Origin: Puteibacter caeruleilacunae
GTDB lineage: Bacteria > Bacteroidota > Bacteroidia > Bacteroidales > Prolixibacteraceae
Direction: 5' to 3'
Assembly (NCBI GenBank): GCA_005217565.1
Contig: SJCO01000026.1
Coordinates: 372 to 43,412, forward strand
DNA length: 43,041 nucleotides
Shown in pieces: positions 34,010 to 42,939 of the stretch. The notes below the pieces were generated by a model that worked only from the letters and a program-made list of their open reading frames with translations, had not been told where the DNA came from and did no database searches. The translations under genes and the position numbers were made by a program. Numbering within the stretch: the first letter of the stretch is position 1; each line of letters opens with the position of its first letter.

Positions 34010-34017
34010 CAAATTTA
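34010..34017 (-). promoter_or_regulatory. Bacteroidota-type -7 promoter element for purH-mre-mrdA-rodA
   Basis: TAAATTTG on the minus strand matches TAnnTTTG and gives a leader of about 18 bases before the purH ATG. No convincing -33 element is at the expected spacing. Confidence 0.45.
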
Positions 34018-34115
34018 ATAAAATAGGTAGAAAATTCTTATCCTTCAAAGGACGGAGTTATGAACAATTTGATATAAAAATATCAAGCTTTTTGATGTTA
34101 TCAAAAAAGTAGCGA

Positions 34116-35471
34116 TCAAATATTAAAAAACATGCTCGCGATGATAAAGTAAACCAACAATCCCAACACATCATTAATGGTGGTAATAAATGGTCCTGTC
34201 GCTAAAGCTGGATCAACCTTTAATCGATTCAGTAATAATGGGATAAAAGTCCCAAACAAAGAAGCAAATATCATAACCGCAAACAAAGACAGACTAACTG
34301 CCCAGGTTAATCGAATATCGCTATAGATGAAAAAGCTAAAACAAAATATAGATGCAGCCAATGCAAAAGCAGTTAAAAAGGCAACAGAAAATTCTTTTAA
34401 TAATTTACTGAATGCACCTTCAATATCAGAAGCTCCACTTGCTAAGTTCTGAACGACTATCGATGATGACTGCACTCCAATGTTACCTGCCATCGCTCCA
34501 ATAAGCGGGATAAAGGCTGCCAAAATTGGAAATGCTCCGAGTTCTCCTTCGTGTGCTCCAATTACTTTAGCACTGAGTATTCCTCCGAATAAACCAATGA
34601 ACAGCCATGGTAACCTAACTTTAGTAAGATTCCACACCCTATCGTTTGATTCAACATCTCCGGCAATACCCGATACCATTTGGTAATCCTTCTCAGCTTC
34701 TTCCCTGATTACATCGACAACATCATCGAAGGTGATTCGCCCCATTACGCGTCCTACTGCATCAACTACAGGTATTGCTACCAAGTCGTACTTTTCAAGA
34801 ATTAGGGCAACCTCTTCCTGTGGTGTTGAAGTCGTAACTGAAATTACATCTTCATTAAAGATCTTAGATATTTTGGTAGAGGTACTATTTAATATCAGTT
34901 TCTTTAAGGAAAGAATACCACGCAGTAGGTTGTTATCATCGACAACATATACATAATAAATCTCATCAATATCCTCTGCTTGCTTTCCGATTTCACGCAA
35001 ACAAGTTTGTACGGTCCAATTTTCATTGACCAGTACCAACTCTTTTGCCATTAAACCACCGGCGGTATCTTCATCATATTCTAATAGCGATGCGATATCA
35101 CCAGCCTGCTCAACATCATCAATACAAGCTAAGACTTTCTCTTTTAACTCTTCCGACATCTCACCAAGTACATCGGCAGCATCATCAGAGTCCATATGCT
35201 CAATAAACTGACTTGCAATTATTTCAGGAGGTAGGACTTCTAAAAAGCGTTTTCGATCATCTTCCGGAATTTCAACCAGAACATCGGATGCAATATCACC
35301 TTCTAGTAACAAATAAACATACTTCGCTTCCTCAATAGACAAATTATCCATGATTTCTGCGATATCCGCAGCATGGAGTTCGTCCATCAACAACTTAACC
35401 TCTGTATGGCTATCTCCTTCGATTAGTTCCTGTAAATGAACTAAATATTCTTTTGTCAGTTCGAATTGCAT
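34116..35471 (-). CDS. mgtE: MgtE-family magnesium transporter
   Basis: A 451-residue Mg2+ channel-type transporter. The cytosolic N domain of helical repeats spans ~1-130 (HAADIAEIMDNLS, DDAADVLGEMSEE). The two CBS domains follow at ~135-255, including YVVDDNNLLRGILSL and AIPVVDAVGRVMGRITFDDV. Five transmembrane helices lie from ~285, including the pore-forming helix PLIGAMAGNIGVQSSSIVVQ and the C-terminal TGPFITTINDVLGLLVYF with the conserved Asp near the cytoplasmic end. N and CBS domains sense intracellular Mg2+ in the family. It follows rsmA by only 4 bases. Confidence 0.95.
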   Translation of the reverse strand: MQFELTKEYLVHLQELIEGDSHTEVKLLMDELHAADIAEIMDNLSIEEAKYVYLLLEGDIASDVLVEIPEDDRKRFLEVLPPEIIASQFIEHMDSDDAADVLGEMSEELKEKVLACIDDVEQAGDIASLLEYDEDTAGGLMAKELVLVNENWTVQTCLREIGKQAEDIDEIYYVYVVDDNNLLRGILSLKKLILNSTSTKISKIFNEDVISVTTSTPQEEVALILEKYDLVAIPVVDAVGRVMGRITFDDVVDVIREEAEKDYQMVSGIAGDVESNDRVWNLTKVRLPWLFIGLFGGILSAKVIGAHEGELGAFPILAAFIPLIGAMAGNIGVQSSSIVVQNLASGASDIEGAFSKLLKEFSVAFLTAFALAASIFCFSFFIYSDIRLTWAVSLSLFAVMIFASLFGTFIPLLLNRLKVDPALATGPFITTINDVLGLLVYFIIASMFFNI

Positions 35472-35475
35472 AATG

Positions 35476-36258
35476 CTATTTTTTTATACAGTTCTCAACT
35501 TGCTTGGTCAATTCAATAAACTCACTCACACCCAATTGTTCTGGTCTCTGACTTAACAATTGAGGATCAACTCCTTCTAGTTCCTTGGTTATTGACTTCA
35601 GTGAATTACGTATTGTCTTTCGTCGTTGATTAAAAGTAGCCTTAACTACTCGGAAAAACAGTTTTTCGTCACAGTCGAGTGTATCTGTCTGATTCCGTTT
35701 CATTCGAATAACAGCAGACTTCACTTTGGGAGGCGGAATAAATACATTCTCATGCACCGTAAACAGGTATTCCATATCGTACCATGCTTGCAGCAACACA
35801 CTTAATATTCCGTAGGTCTTACTTCCTGGAGGAGCAACAATCCGATCAGCTACTTCCTTTTGGATCATTCCAACAACCTCATCAACATGATTGCGATAAT
35901 CTAATACCTTAAAAAATATTTGTGATGAGATATTATAAGGGAAGTTACCAATAATATCGAACTTACTGTTAACGATAGATAGTAAATCTAACTTCAGAAA
36001 ATCACCCGAGATAATTCTTTCGTCAAGTTCAGGGTAATGATCTTCAAGATATTTTACAGATTCCTTATCTAATTCAACTACGTAGGTTTCGCAGTCTTCT
36101 CTTTTTACTAAAAATTGAGTTAACACCCCCATTCCAGGACCTATCTCAAGTACATCTCTTGAGGATTTTTCCTGTAGACTCTCAACAATTTTTGAAGCAA
36201 TATTCTGATCCTTCAAAAAGTGTTGGCCTAAATGCTTTTTGGCCTTTACAACAGTCAT
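35476..36258 (-). CDS. rsmA: 16S rRNA (A1518/A1519) dimethyltransferase RsmA/KsgA
   Basis: A 260-residue SAM-dependent enzyme that dimethylates two adjacent adenines near the 3' end of 16S rRNA. KKHLGQHFLKDQNIASKIV opens the fold; motif I reads VLEIGPGMGVLTQFL, and IIGNFPYNISSQIFFKVL is the N6-adenine catalytic motif (NFPY). FIPPPKVKSAVIRM and FNQRRKTIRNSL follow. ATG 36258 is preferred over a GTG five codons upstream because the conserved KAKKHLGQHF follows it directly. rsmA and mgtE form a unit. Confidence 0.96.
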   Translation of the reverse strand: MTVVKAKKHLGQHFLKDQNIASKIVESLQEKSSRDVLEIGPGMGVLTQFLVKREDCETYVVELDKESVKYLEDHYPELDERIISGDFLKLDLLSIVNSKFDIIGNFPYNISSQIFFKVLDYRNHVDEVVGMIQKEVADRIVAPPGSKTYGILSVLLQAWYDMEYLFTVHENVFIPPPKVKSAVIRMKRNQTDTLDCDEKLFFRVVKATFNQRRKTIRNSLKSITKELEGVDPQLLSQRPEQLGVSEFIELTKQVENCIKK

Positions 36259-36329
36259 ATAAATCGTCTTCACTCATTTCCACAACATCAATTTTTTGTG
36301 TAAATCCGTGGTGTTTAAAAACAATAAAT

Positions 36330-36337
36330 TATTTTTG
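36330..36337 (+). promoter_or_regulatory. Possible -7 promoter element for the flippase-like gene
   Basis: TATTTTTG matches TAnnTTTG on the plus strand, ~115 bases upstream of the TTG start at 36452. It lies just left of the minus-strand element at 36367-36374, so the two transcripts would start within ~20 bases and overlap. Confidence 0.35.
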
Positions 36338-36366
36338 TGTCTTTGCTTTACCCTATTGGTAGTGCG

Positions 36367-36374
36367 CAAAGATA
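36367..36374 (-). promoter_or_regulatory. Bacteroidota-type -7 promoter element for rsmA-mgtE
   Basis: TATCTTTG on the minus strand is a perfect TAnnTTTG. The predicted start near 36360 gives a ~100-base leader for rsmA. Confidence 0.45.
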
Positions 36375-36451
36375 TAAAAAACAAATTCGGACATCGTTGG
36401 ATTCCAGAATTAAATTTAATTCTTTTTCATTAATAACCAAATCAAAACAAA

Positions 36452-37438
36452 TTGAAAAAACAGGCTATTAATCTTTTAAAGTACATTACATTCTTCGCCA
36501 TTGGAGCATTTATCTTCTGGCTTATATACAAGGATCAGGATATTGAGGAAATTAAAGAAATTCTAGCAAATGATGTTAATTACCTTTGGGTATGGGTGTC
36601 ATTAGGCTTGGGATTACTTAGTCATATCAGCAGAACAATACGCTGGAATTACCTAGTAGAAGCTTTAGGGAAAAAGCCTCGATTAATCAATACATTCCTT
36701 GCTGTAATGGTTGGTTATTTAATGAATATGGCTGTGCCACGTATGGGAGAAATTTCTCGTTGTGGTGTATTATCGAAGTATGAGAAGATCACATTCTCAA
36801 AACTTATTGGTACTGTTGTACTTGAGCGACTAATCGACATGCTCATGCTTTTACTTCTAACAGCATTAATCGTTGTTTTACAGTTCGGCAAAGTTATCAC
36901 TTTGCTTAAGGAGAATCCTGATATAAAAATGCAGGTGATGTCGAAATTAACTTCACCGTATACAATTGCCGTATTAATTATCTTATTTTCGGCATTATGG
37001 GTATTCCGTAGGAAATTTAAGCATACCAACCTTTATGCCCGTCTCCATAATTTTTGGACGAACCTATTGGAAGGTATCAGGACAATAAAAAGTATGAAGC
37101 ACAAAGGCGCATTCATTTTCCATTCGGTGTTCATCTGGTTGATGTATTACTTAATGCTCTACGTTGTGTTCTTCAGTTTTGATTTCACCACTGATTTGAA
37201 TCCTATCGCCGGACTTACAACCTTCGTAATTGCCAGTTATGGTATGGTTGCGCCAGTTCAGGCAGGAATAGGTGCATGGCACTTTATGGCTAAGGAATCG
37301 TTGAAACTTTATGGAGTAAACAATGGTGATGCAGTGATCTTTGCATTGGTCGTACACACCTCTATGAATGCGATGATTTTATTGGTAGGATTACTTTCAG
37401 TAGTGGCATTACCTTTTGTTAATCGAAAAGATTCGTAA
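36452..37438 (+). CDS. Lysylphosphatidylglycerol synthase TM-region / UPF0104-type membrane protein
   Basis: A 328-residue protein with about eight hydrophobic segments from residue ~10 (YITFFAIGAFIFWLIY) to ~300-320 (AMILLVGLLSVVALPF). The blocks LSHISRTIRWNYLVEALG, AVMVGYLMNMAVPRMGEISRCGVL and KLIGTVVLERLIDMLMLLLLTALI are the family signature (aglD/MprF flippase-like fold). It lacks the soluble aminoacyl-transfer domain of MprF, so lipid transport rather than aminoacylation is likely. The start codon is TTG with no ATG alternative near the N-terminus. The 20-base gap to the LolC/E-type gene suggests one operon. The true substrate is unknown. Confidence 0.82.
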   Translation: MKKQAINLLKYITFFAIGAFIFWLIYKDQDIEEIKEILANDVNYLWVWVSLGLGLLSHISRTIRWNYLVEALGKKPRLINTFLAVMVGYLMNMAVPRMGEISRCGVLSKYEKITFSKLIGTVVLERLIDMLMLLLLTALIVVLQFGKVITLLKENPDIKMQVMSKLTSPYTIAVLIILFSALWVFRRKFKHTNLYARLHNFWTNLLEGIRTIKSMKHKGAFIFHSVFIWLMYYLMLYVVFFSFDFTTDLNPIAGLTTFVIASYGMVAPVQAGIGAWHFMAKESLKLYGVNNGDAVIFALVVHTSMNAMILLVGLLSVVALPFVNRKDS

Positions 37439-37458
37439 CTTACGCAAAAATTAGTCCA

Positions 37459-38712
37459 TTGAATACTGAATACTTCATAGCAAAACGCATTTTCTCAGAG
37501 AAGTCGAACCGTAAAAAACTTTCTCTGAGGATTGTTAACATTGCTGTATATGGTATTACACTGGGATTAGCTGTGATGATAATATCGGTTGCTGTACTTC
37601 TTGGTTTCAAAAAAGAGATCAGAGATAAAGTAACCGGTTTTGGCTCACATATTCAACTGGTTAATTACGATTCGAATCAATCGTATGAAACACAACCTGT
37701 TGAAAACAACCAGGAGTTTATTCCTGAGATTAAGCAATTAGAAGGAGTTGCCTATATCCAGGAGTTTGCAACTAAACCTGGCATTATTAAAGCCAATGAA
37801 GTTAATCATGGCATTGTTTTAAAAGGTGTTGGCAAAGATTTCGACTGGAAGTTTTTCAATACGAATTTGCAAGAAGGTTCTATTATCAAATGGGATGAAT
37901 CTAAAGCATCAAATGATATCATTATTTCCAGAAAGATTGCTGATCTGCTGGACTTAAAACTTAATGATCCTGTTTATGCTTACTTCTTTAATAAAAACTC
38001 ACTTTACCCGCTTAGTCGAAAATTCAAGGTAACTGGAATATACAATACAAGCTTAGAAGACTTTGATTCCTTCATGGTGTTGGCCGACATCAGGCAAATA
38101 CAGAAGTTAAATAAATGGGACTCCAACCAAATTAGTGGATATGAAGTTGCCATCAAAAACTTTAACAACATAGAGGATATCACGTGGCAGATTAGTCTTA
38201 TTCTGAACAGGTATATTAAAGAAGACTCTACCTCCTTTATGGCAGAGAATATCTTACAGAAATTTCCGCAAATATTTGACTGGTTGTCACTACTTGATAT
38301 GAATGTATGGGTGATACTTTTACTAATCACCCTGGTTGCTGGAATTAACATGATTTCAGGATTACTAATACTCATCCTTGAGAAAACCCCGATGATTGGT
38401 ATATTGAAAGCTCTGGGAACAAGAAATTACAGTGTGCGTAAAGTATTCTTATACCTATCAGCTTTACTGATCAGTAGAGGTCTTCTTTGGGGAAATATTA
38501 TTGGCATTGCCTTTTGTATTTTGCAATCTCAATTTAACATTATCAGTCTTGATCCAACAACCTATTACTTAGACACGGTTCCGGTATTCATTCAAATTCA
38601 GCATATTATTCTATTAAATATCGGCACAATGGTATGTACTGTTGCCATGTTATTAATTCCATCATTATTTATTGCAAGAATCACTCCCGACAAAGCAATT
38701 CGATTTGAGTAA
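37459..38712 (+). CDS. LolC/LolE-type ABC transporter permease (FtsX/MacB family)
   Basis: A 417-residue permease beginning at TTG (NTEYFIAKRIF follows), the usual N-terminus of LolC/LolE-like proteins. One transmembrane helix at ~25-48 precedes a large periplasmic domain (~50-265) and three more helices at ~275-400 with the FtsX motif GLLILILEKTPMIGILKALGTRNYSVRKVFL. Such permeases move lipoproteins or other cargo from the inner membrane using a LolD-type ATPase. No ATPase gene is adjacent, so it must use one encoded elsewhere. It follows the flippase-like gene closely. Confidence 0.85.
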   Translation: MNTEYFIAKRIFSEKSNRKKLSLRIVNIAVYGITLGLAVMIISVAVLLGFKKEIRDKVTGFGSHIQLVNYDSNQSYETQPVENNQEFIPEIKQLEGVAYIQEFATKPGIIKANEVNHGIVLKGVGKDFDWKFFNTNLQEGSIIKWDESKASNDIIISRKIADLLDLKLNDPVYAYFFNKNSLYPLSRKFKVTGIYNTSLEDFDSFMVLADIRQIQKLNKWDSNQISGYEVAIKNFNNIEDITWQISLILNRYIKEDSTSFMAENILQKFPQIFDWLSLLDMNVWVILLLITLVAGINMISGLLILILEKTPMIGILKALGTRNYSVRKVFLYLSALLISRGLLWGNIIGIAFCILQSQFNIISLDPTTYYLDTVPVFIQIQHIILLNIGTMVCTVAMLLIPSLFIARITPDKAIRFE

Positions 38713-38771
38713 TATTTTTTTACCAGAACCCATTATAATTGGCCCATTCCTTTGTATTTTTATAATATAAA

Positions 38772-39410
38772 ATGGGTAATATGACATTCACGATTGATTT
38801 TTTATTAGACCTCAAACAGAAATTAAATGGAAACCTTCCAGGCGAGAAGGCTCATCGCCTAATGCTTCCTCCTAATCGAAAACTTACTCCAAATTCAACA
38901 AATAACACTACACCGAAAATAAGCGCTGTCTTGATATTGTTATTTCCCCTGAATGATAAGATCCATCTTTGCTTCATTAAGCGCCCATCGACTATGAGAA
39001 ACCATGCAGGACAGATTAGCTTTCCAGGCGGGAAACACGATGCAACTGATCCATCAATTGAGTATACTGCCCTGCGCGAAGCCAAGGAAGAGGTCGGAAT
39101 ATCCCCGGGCGATATCCAGTTAATTGGGCAACTTAGTGACCTCTACATAGAGGTCAGCAACTTTCTTATATATCCAATTATTGGCTACATTGAACACAAA
39201 CCTCACTTTTCAGTAAACGAGGATGAAGTAAGTGAGTTTTTCACTATTCCACTAGCTGATTTTTCAGACAAGGATAATCTTAAAATGCATACAGTAAATA
39301 CAGTTACTGGGCCATTAGAAGTTCCTTGCTTTAATATCAACAATGAAATAATCTGGGGAGCAACAGCCATGATCATGGCCGAGCTGATAACCATTATCTC
39401 GAATAATTAA
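38772..39410 (+). CDS. CoA-pyrophosphatase-type Nudix hydrolase (NudL-like)
   Basis: A 212-residue protein with a short N-terminal extension and a Nudix fold at ~45-200. The CoA-pyrophosphatase signature is CFIKRPSTMRNHAGQISFPGGKHD, directly continued by the Nudix box with catalytic REAKEEVG near residue 103 (metal-binding Glu pair). Members hydrolyse CoA and its derivatives to 4'-phosphopantetheine and 3',5'-ADP; some prefer other nucleotide-diphosphate compounds. The 3' end overlaps the convergent MltF-like gene by four bases at a palindromic TTAA that gives a stop on both strands. Confidence 0.87.
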   Translation: MGNMTFTIDFLLDLKQKLNGNLPGEKAHRLMLPPNRKLTPNSTNNTTPKISAVLILLFPLNDKIHLCFIKRPSTMRNHAGQISFPGGKHDATDPSIEYTALREAKEEVGISPGDIQLIGQLSDLYIEVSNFLIYPIIGYIEHKPHFSVNEDEVSEFFTIPLADFSDKDNLKMHTVNTVTGPLEVPCFNINNEIIWGATAMIMAELITIISNN

Positions 39411-40834
39411 TCGAGAATATTTGTGTAATGATTGTAAATATCTAATACTTTATTGACATATTCGTAAGGTTCTTCTCCCCTACAATATCCCCACTTTACA
39501 ACTGGATCTTTGTAATACTTCGATGCAGATTTATTTAGCAAGAAGAAATCAACATTGTCATCCCAAACGTTCGGATCCTTACCATATTTTACGGCTAATC
39601 TTCTTGCGTCCTTTACGTGCCCTAATCCTACATTATACGATGCCAATACAAATTTCAATTGCTCATCTTCGTTAGGTACCATTTCTGAAACCTGCTCCAT
39701 TAGCCAATTTAACAGGCGAATACCTCCAGAAATATTCTCCCTTGGCTCAGTTAAATCACCCACATCAAATTGATCTGCAGTTTCAGGCATTAACTGCATT
39801 AATCCAACAGCTCCAGCCCAAGACTCCGCTTGAGGATCAAAACGTGATTCCTGATATATGATTGAGGCCAATAACTTCCAGTCTAGATCTTCACGCTCCG
39901 CAAGCTCTTTAATTACATCATCATAAGGAGATAGTTTTCCACCCGACATTGAATGATAATCACTTCCCATTCGGATATTTGCCCTTGTACTCAGAAAGTA
40001 CTTGTTATAAATACGTGTATATTCTTTTGTCTCCCTGAACTTGACAATCCAGTTATTCAGAAAATCTAACAATTCAGGCTCATCTTTTCTAACAGCCCAA
40101 GCTATCTTTTGAGAAAAACTTACTGGTGTTTTAATATCAATATTAGGATAATAGGATTGATTTACTTTAGCTACATTCTCGTCACAAACGGTATAGTCAA
40201 TATCTCCCTTTGATACTAATGCTACCAATCGCTCTACTCCATAAATTGTATCCTCGATAATATTTATCGGAGCACCTATTTCATCTGATAAATTAATTAA
40301 TCGTTGATAGTAAGCTGTATTGCGCTGAACAACAACAGACTTTTTTCCAAGATCAAGCTGATTCCGGACAAGCCTTTTTTCCAATTCTTCCTTGTTGAGT
40401 TCACGCCAGTCCTGTGGTTTTCTCTGCACCAATACTTGTCGAGTTTGCGTTAGTGATTTTGTGAAATCCACTATTGCAGCTCGTTCCTTGGTAATGGTAA
40501 GATTCTTTGCTATCAGATCAAAACGTCCGCTGTACAATCCATCGAAAGTTTCTATTAAACTATTACTTACAGTCAGTTTTAATTCTACATTTAAATCTTT
40601 CGCAAGATGACGTAGCAATTCATATTGAAATCCCATTGGTCTTCCGCGGTAAACGAAATAATTGGTAGAATTATAGTCTACTACAACATTGATCTCACGT
40701 TGTTCAAGAATCTTACTTAACTCCTCCTTTGGAGCTTCTAATTGTTCTGTTGTTTGCTTTTTCTCAGGTCTGTTACAACCAATAACTATGAATAAAATAC
40801 AACTTACTAATACCGGAATTGATTTCCGTATCAT
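39407..40834 (-). CDS. MltF-like lytic transglycosylase lipoprotein (SBP domain + SLT domain)
   Basis: A 475-residue lipoprotein: signal MIRKSIPVLVSCILFIVIGC with lipobox VIGC at residues 17-20. Residues ~47-275 form a periplasmic binding-protein-type domain (family 3: VNVVVDYNSTNYFVYRGRPMGFQYELLR is the ligand-domain start). Residues ~310-440 are the SLT lytic transglycosylase with catalytic E329 in IIYQESRFDPQAESWAGAVGLMQLMP and GIRLLNWL, ASYNVGLGHVKDA further on. It cleaves glycan strands to 1,6-anhydro ends. The binding-protein domain is an allosteric sensor of muropeptides in MltF. It follows the putative porin gene by 26 bases on the same strand. Confidence 0.92.
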   Translation of the reverse strand: MIRKSIPVLVSCILFIVIGCNRPEKKQTTEQLEAPKEELSKILEQREINVVVDYNSTNYFVYRGRPMGFQYELLRHLAKDLNVELKLTVSNSLIETFDGLYSGRFDLIAKNLTITKERAAIVDFTKSLTQTRQVLVQRKPQDWRELNKEELEKRLVRNQLDLGKKSVVVQRNTAYYQRLINLSDEIGAPINIIEDTIYGVERLVALVSKGDIDYTVCDENVAKVNQSYYPNIDIKTPVSFSQKIAWAVRKDEPELLDFLNNWIVKFRETKEYTRIYNKYFLSTRANIRMGSDYHSMSGGKLSPYDDVIKELAEREDLDWKLLASIIYQESRFDPQAESWAGAVGLMQLMPETADQFDVGDLTEPRENISGGIRLLNWLMEQVSEMVPNEDEQLKFVLASYNVGLGHVKDARRLAVKYGKDPNVWDDNVDFFLLNKSASKYYKDPVVKWGYCRGEEPYEYVNKVLDIYNHYTNILD

Positions 40835-40860
40835 AAAATCGTTTTATAGTTAAAAATACA

Positions 40861-42840
40861 CTAATCGTAAAAAGTCCACGACAAACCTAATCTAAAGGTT
40901 CGACGGTTCAGAGGGTAGTGCAATGCTGTAAACTGATCTTCTCCAATTAATCCTTCTGCTGCATTAATCAGTTTAAAGAATGCTCGTGTTCGTTTAAGCT
41001 TCAAATTAACAAACAAATCTATTTGAGGAAAGTTTCCAATTTTCTTTTCTGTTTGCAAATGAAATCTACTTGTTGCAGGATCATAAGTATCGGCATAATA
41101 CGAAGAAAAGTATCTTGTATCAAATCCAATATGAGTATGCATTACTTTTTCCCATAAGAAATAGAAATACGTACTTGTATACGCACTAACTTGTGGTAGT
41201 TTTATATAACTATCATCAGATAGCTGTTGCAATCTTACATGAGCAAGAAAGTTAAAACTCCCTACTTTAAAGTGTTTCTTTGCATATGCTGAAAAAATAG
41301 AGAACTCCTTACTTCCTTGTGTTGGTAGTCCATTCTCATTATTATAAATAAACTTGGTATTCAATGCATATCTAGCACCTAATTCAAGTGTTTTGTCTTT
41401 ACTAAACAGTGTTCCTCCTAACGTAAAGCGCTGCTGATTATCCAAGCTCTGATCCCACTCAAAGTGATTAGAAAAATACTCTTGCTCGAAATAGTCAGGG
41501 CTTATATTCTGAATCTTAGTAAAAGCTTGCAATGCCATCGTATCCTTACCAATCACAAATGGTTTTTCCATTTTGAAATTAATATCAAATTCACCCTTTT
41601 TGAAACCGGTATAACATAAACGTGCATTTCCTTCCCAAGTCCAGAAAGTACCTTCTCTTCTGTAAATAGATCCACCAACATAGTTATTAGAATATGTTCG
41701 CTTCTTCTCACCATAAACCTTTGTGACGTTCCCAACCGCATCCTCGTTGTTTACCATCATTGGTTGGTAAATGGTTATTTGCTCATTCTCGATGAACGCA
41801 TTCTTTCCAAATGTATACTTACGATCTGGTGCCTCAAATGAATTTAGTTGAAATCTATTATAGAAACGTTTAAAACGTGTAGTATCACCTGTAAAGGAAT
41901 TATTGGTTAATACGTCAGAGAAGAAACCACCATTCGGATTATCATTACTATAGTAACGTTTATAAGATGTATATTCTACAAAATGTTGAACCCCCAACCT
42001 AGGGATAAATACATCTTCGATCATATCCTCAGTTTCCTTTTCCACATACTTACCTAGCCTGTATTCATGAGAATAGGAAATACCATCACTATGTACCTTT
42101 GTCCGTGAAGCGTTATTCATCCTAACCTGAAGCTCATCTGTATCAAGTGGACTATCAATGTCCTCATCCTTTAATAGCCCACCATTCTCTTCGTTTCCTA
42201 AAGAATTACTAATAAAAGCGAAATATCCTCGATATTGATCAGCAGTGTAATTACCTGTCAAATAGATATTGTAATTTTTATTAGACTGATTCAAAAACTG
42301 TCCGGTTGACTTTCGATTCTCATAGTTCAGAGAAAAGTTCAAGTCCTCATTTACATTTTGAGTATGCGTAAAACTAAATGTTGTTTCGTTTTTAGTATTC
42401 TGCTGTTCACTCTGACTGTAGTTAAGGATAGTATATGGAACGGTAGTATTATAAAACCTAATATCCTCAGGGTATTTAATATAGTTTCTGAAGCTATTTA
42501 AGAAAAAGAATTCACCTTTCTTTATACGCTTAAAGAAGTCATTACTCTCATAAGCACTTCCCATATTACCCAATGAAGTAACAGAAATATCATTCTTATA
42601 AATAACATTATAATTCTGGAATTGATGAAATGCTGTATCCATTTCTTGTGGATCAACAATTCCCATATCCTTATTCATAGAAAATGATTCTATATTAACT
42701 TCGATTGAATCCTGCTCCTCTTCCTGTACATCAGTCATCTCTTTTCCTGATGCATCACTAATTCTATATTGCTGAGCGTAACCTTCTTGCAATGTCATCA
42801 GACATACAAAAAAACCTATATAAAAAACTAATAGTCTCAT
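40861..42840 (-). CDS. Putative outer-membrane porin (Bacteroidota 'putative porin' family)
   Basis: A 659-residue protein taken from ATG 42840 (MRLLVFYIGFFVCLMTLQEGYAQ signal peptide, cleavage after AYAQ-type GYAQ). A TTG three codons upstream is inside a promoter -7 element and is unlikely. After an acidic linker (TDVQEEEQDSIEV), the rest is a large beta-barrel rich in aromatic alternating strands, with FSFTHTQNVNEDLNFSLNYENR and the terminal RRTFRLGLSWTFYD giving an aromatic C-terminal strand. The barrel matches the Bacteroidota 'putative porin' family. It is the first gene of a two-gene unit with the MltF-like enzyme and lies just after the rRNA operon terminator. Confidence 0.78.
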   Translation of the reverse strand: MRLLVFYIGFFVCLMTLQEGYAQQYRISDASGKEMTDVQEEEQDSIEVNIESFSMNKDMGIVDPQEMDTAFHQFQNYNVIYKNDISVTSLGNMGSAYESNDFFKRIKKGEFFFLNSFRNYIKYPEDIRFYNTTVPYTILNYSQSEQQNTKNETTFSFTHTQNVNEDLNFSLNYENRKSTGQFLNQSNKNYNIYLTGNYTADQYRGYFAFISNSLGNEENGGLLKDEDIDSPLDTDELQVRMNNASRTKVHSDGISYSHEYRLGKYVEKETEDMIEDVFIPRLGVQHFVEYTSYKRYYSNDNPNGGFFSDVLTNNSFTGDTTRFKRFYNRFQLNSFEAPDRKYTFGKNAFIENEQITIYQPMMVNNEDAVGNVTKVYGEKKRTYSNNYVGGSIYRREGTFWTWEGNARLCYTGFKKGEFDINFKMEKPFVIGKDTMALQAFTKIQNISPDYFEQEYFSNHFEWDQSLDNQQRFTLGGTLFSKDKTLELGARYALNTKFIYNNENGLPTQGSKEFSIFSAYAKKHFKVGSFNFLAHVRLQQLSDDSYIKLPQVSAYTSTYFYFLWEKVMHTHIGFDTRYFSSYYADTYDPATSRFHLQTEKKIGNFPQIDLFVNLKLKRTRAFFKLINAAEGLIGEDQFTALHYPLNRRTFRLGLSWTFYD

Positions 42841-42846
42841 AGCCGT

Positions 42847-42854
42847 CAAAGATA
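42847..42854 (-). promoter_or_regulatory. Bacteroidota-type -7 promoter element for the putative porin-MltF unit
   Basis: TATCTTTG on the minus strand is a perfect TAnnTTTG that ends seven bases before the ATG at 42840. A transcript from it would start at or next to that ATG, so the mRNA would be leaderless or nearly so. Confidence 0.5.
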
Positions 42855-42900
42855 AACAAAAACCTGTAGTTGAAACGTGAAAAAAACTTAAAGGGCATAA

Positions 42901-42931
42901 AAAAACCCAGACTCTTTTCAGAACCTGGGTT
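42901..42931 (-). terminator. Terminator of the rRNA operon
   Basis: On the minus strand AACCCAG and CTGGGTT form a seven-bp stem around a 14-base loop, followed by seven Us. It lies eight bases after the 5S 3' end. Confidence 0.85.
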
Positions 42932-42939
42932 TATTAAAA

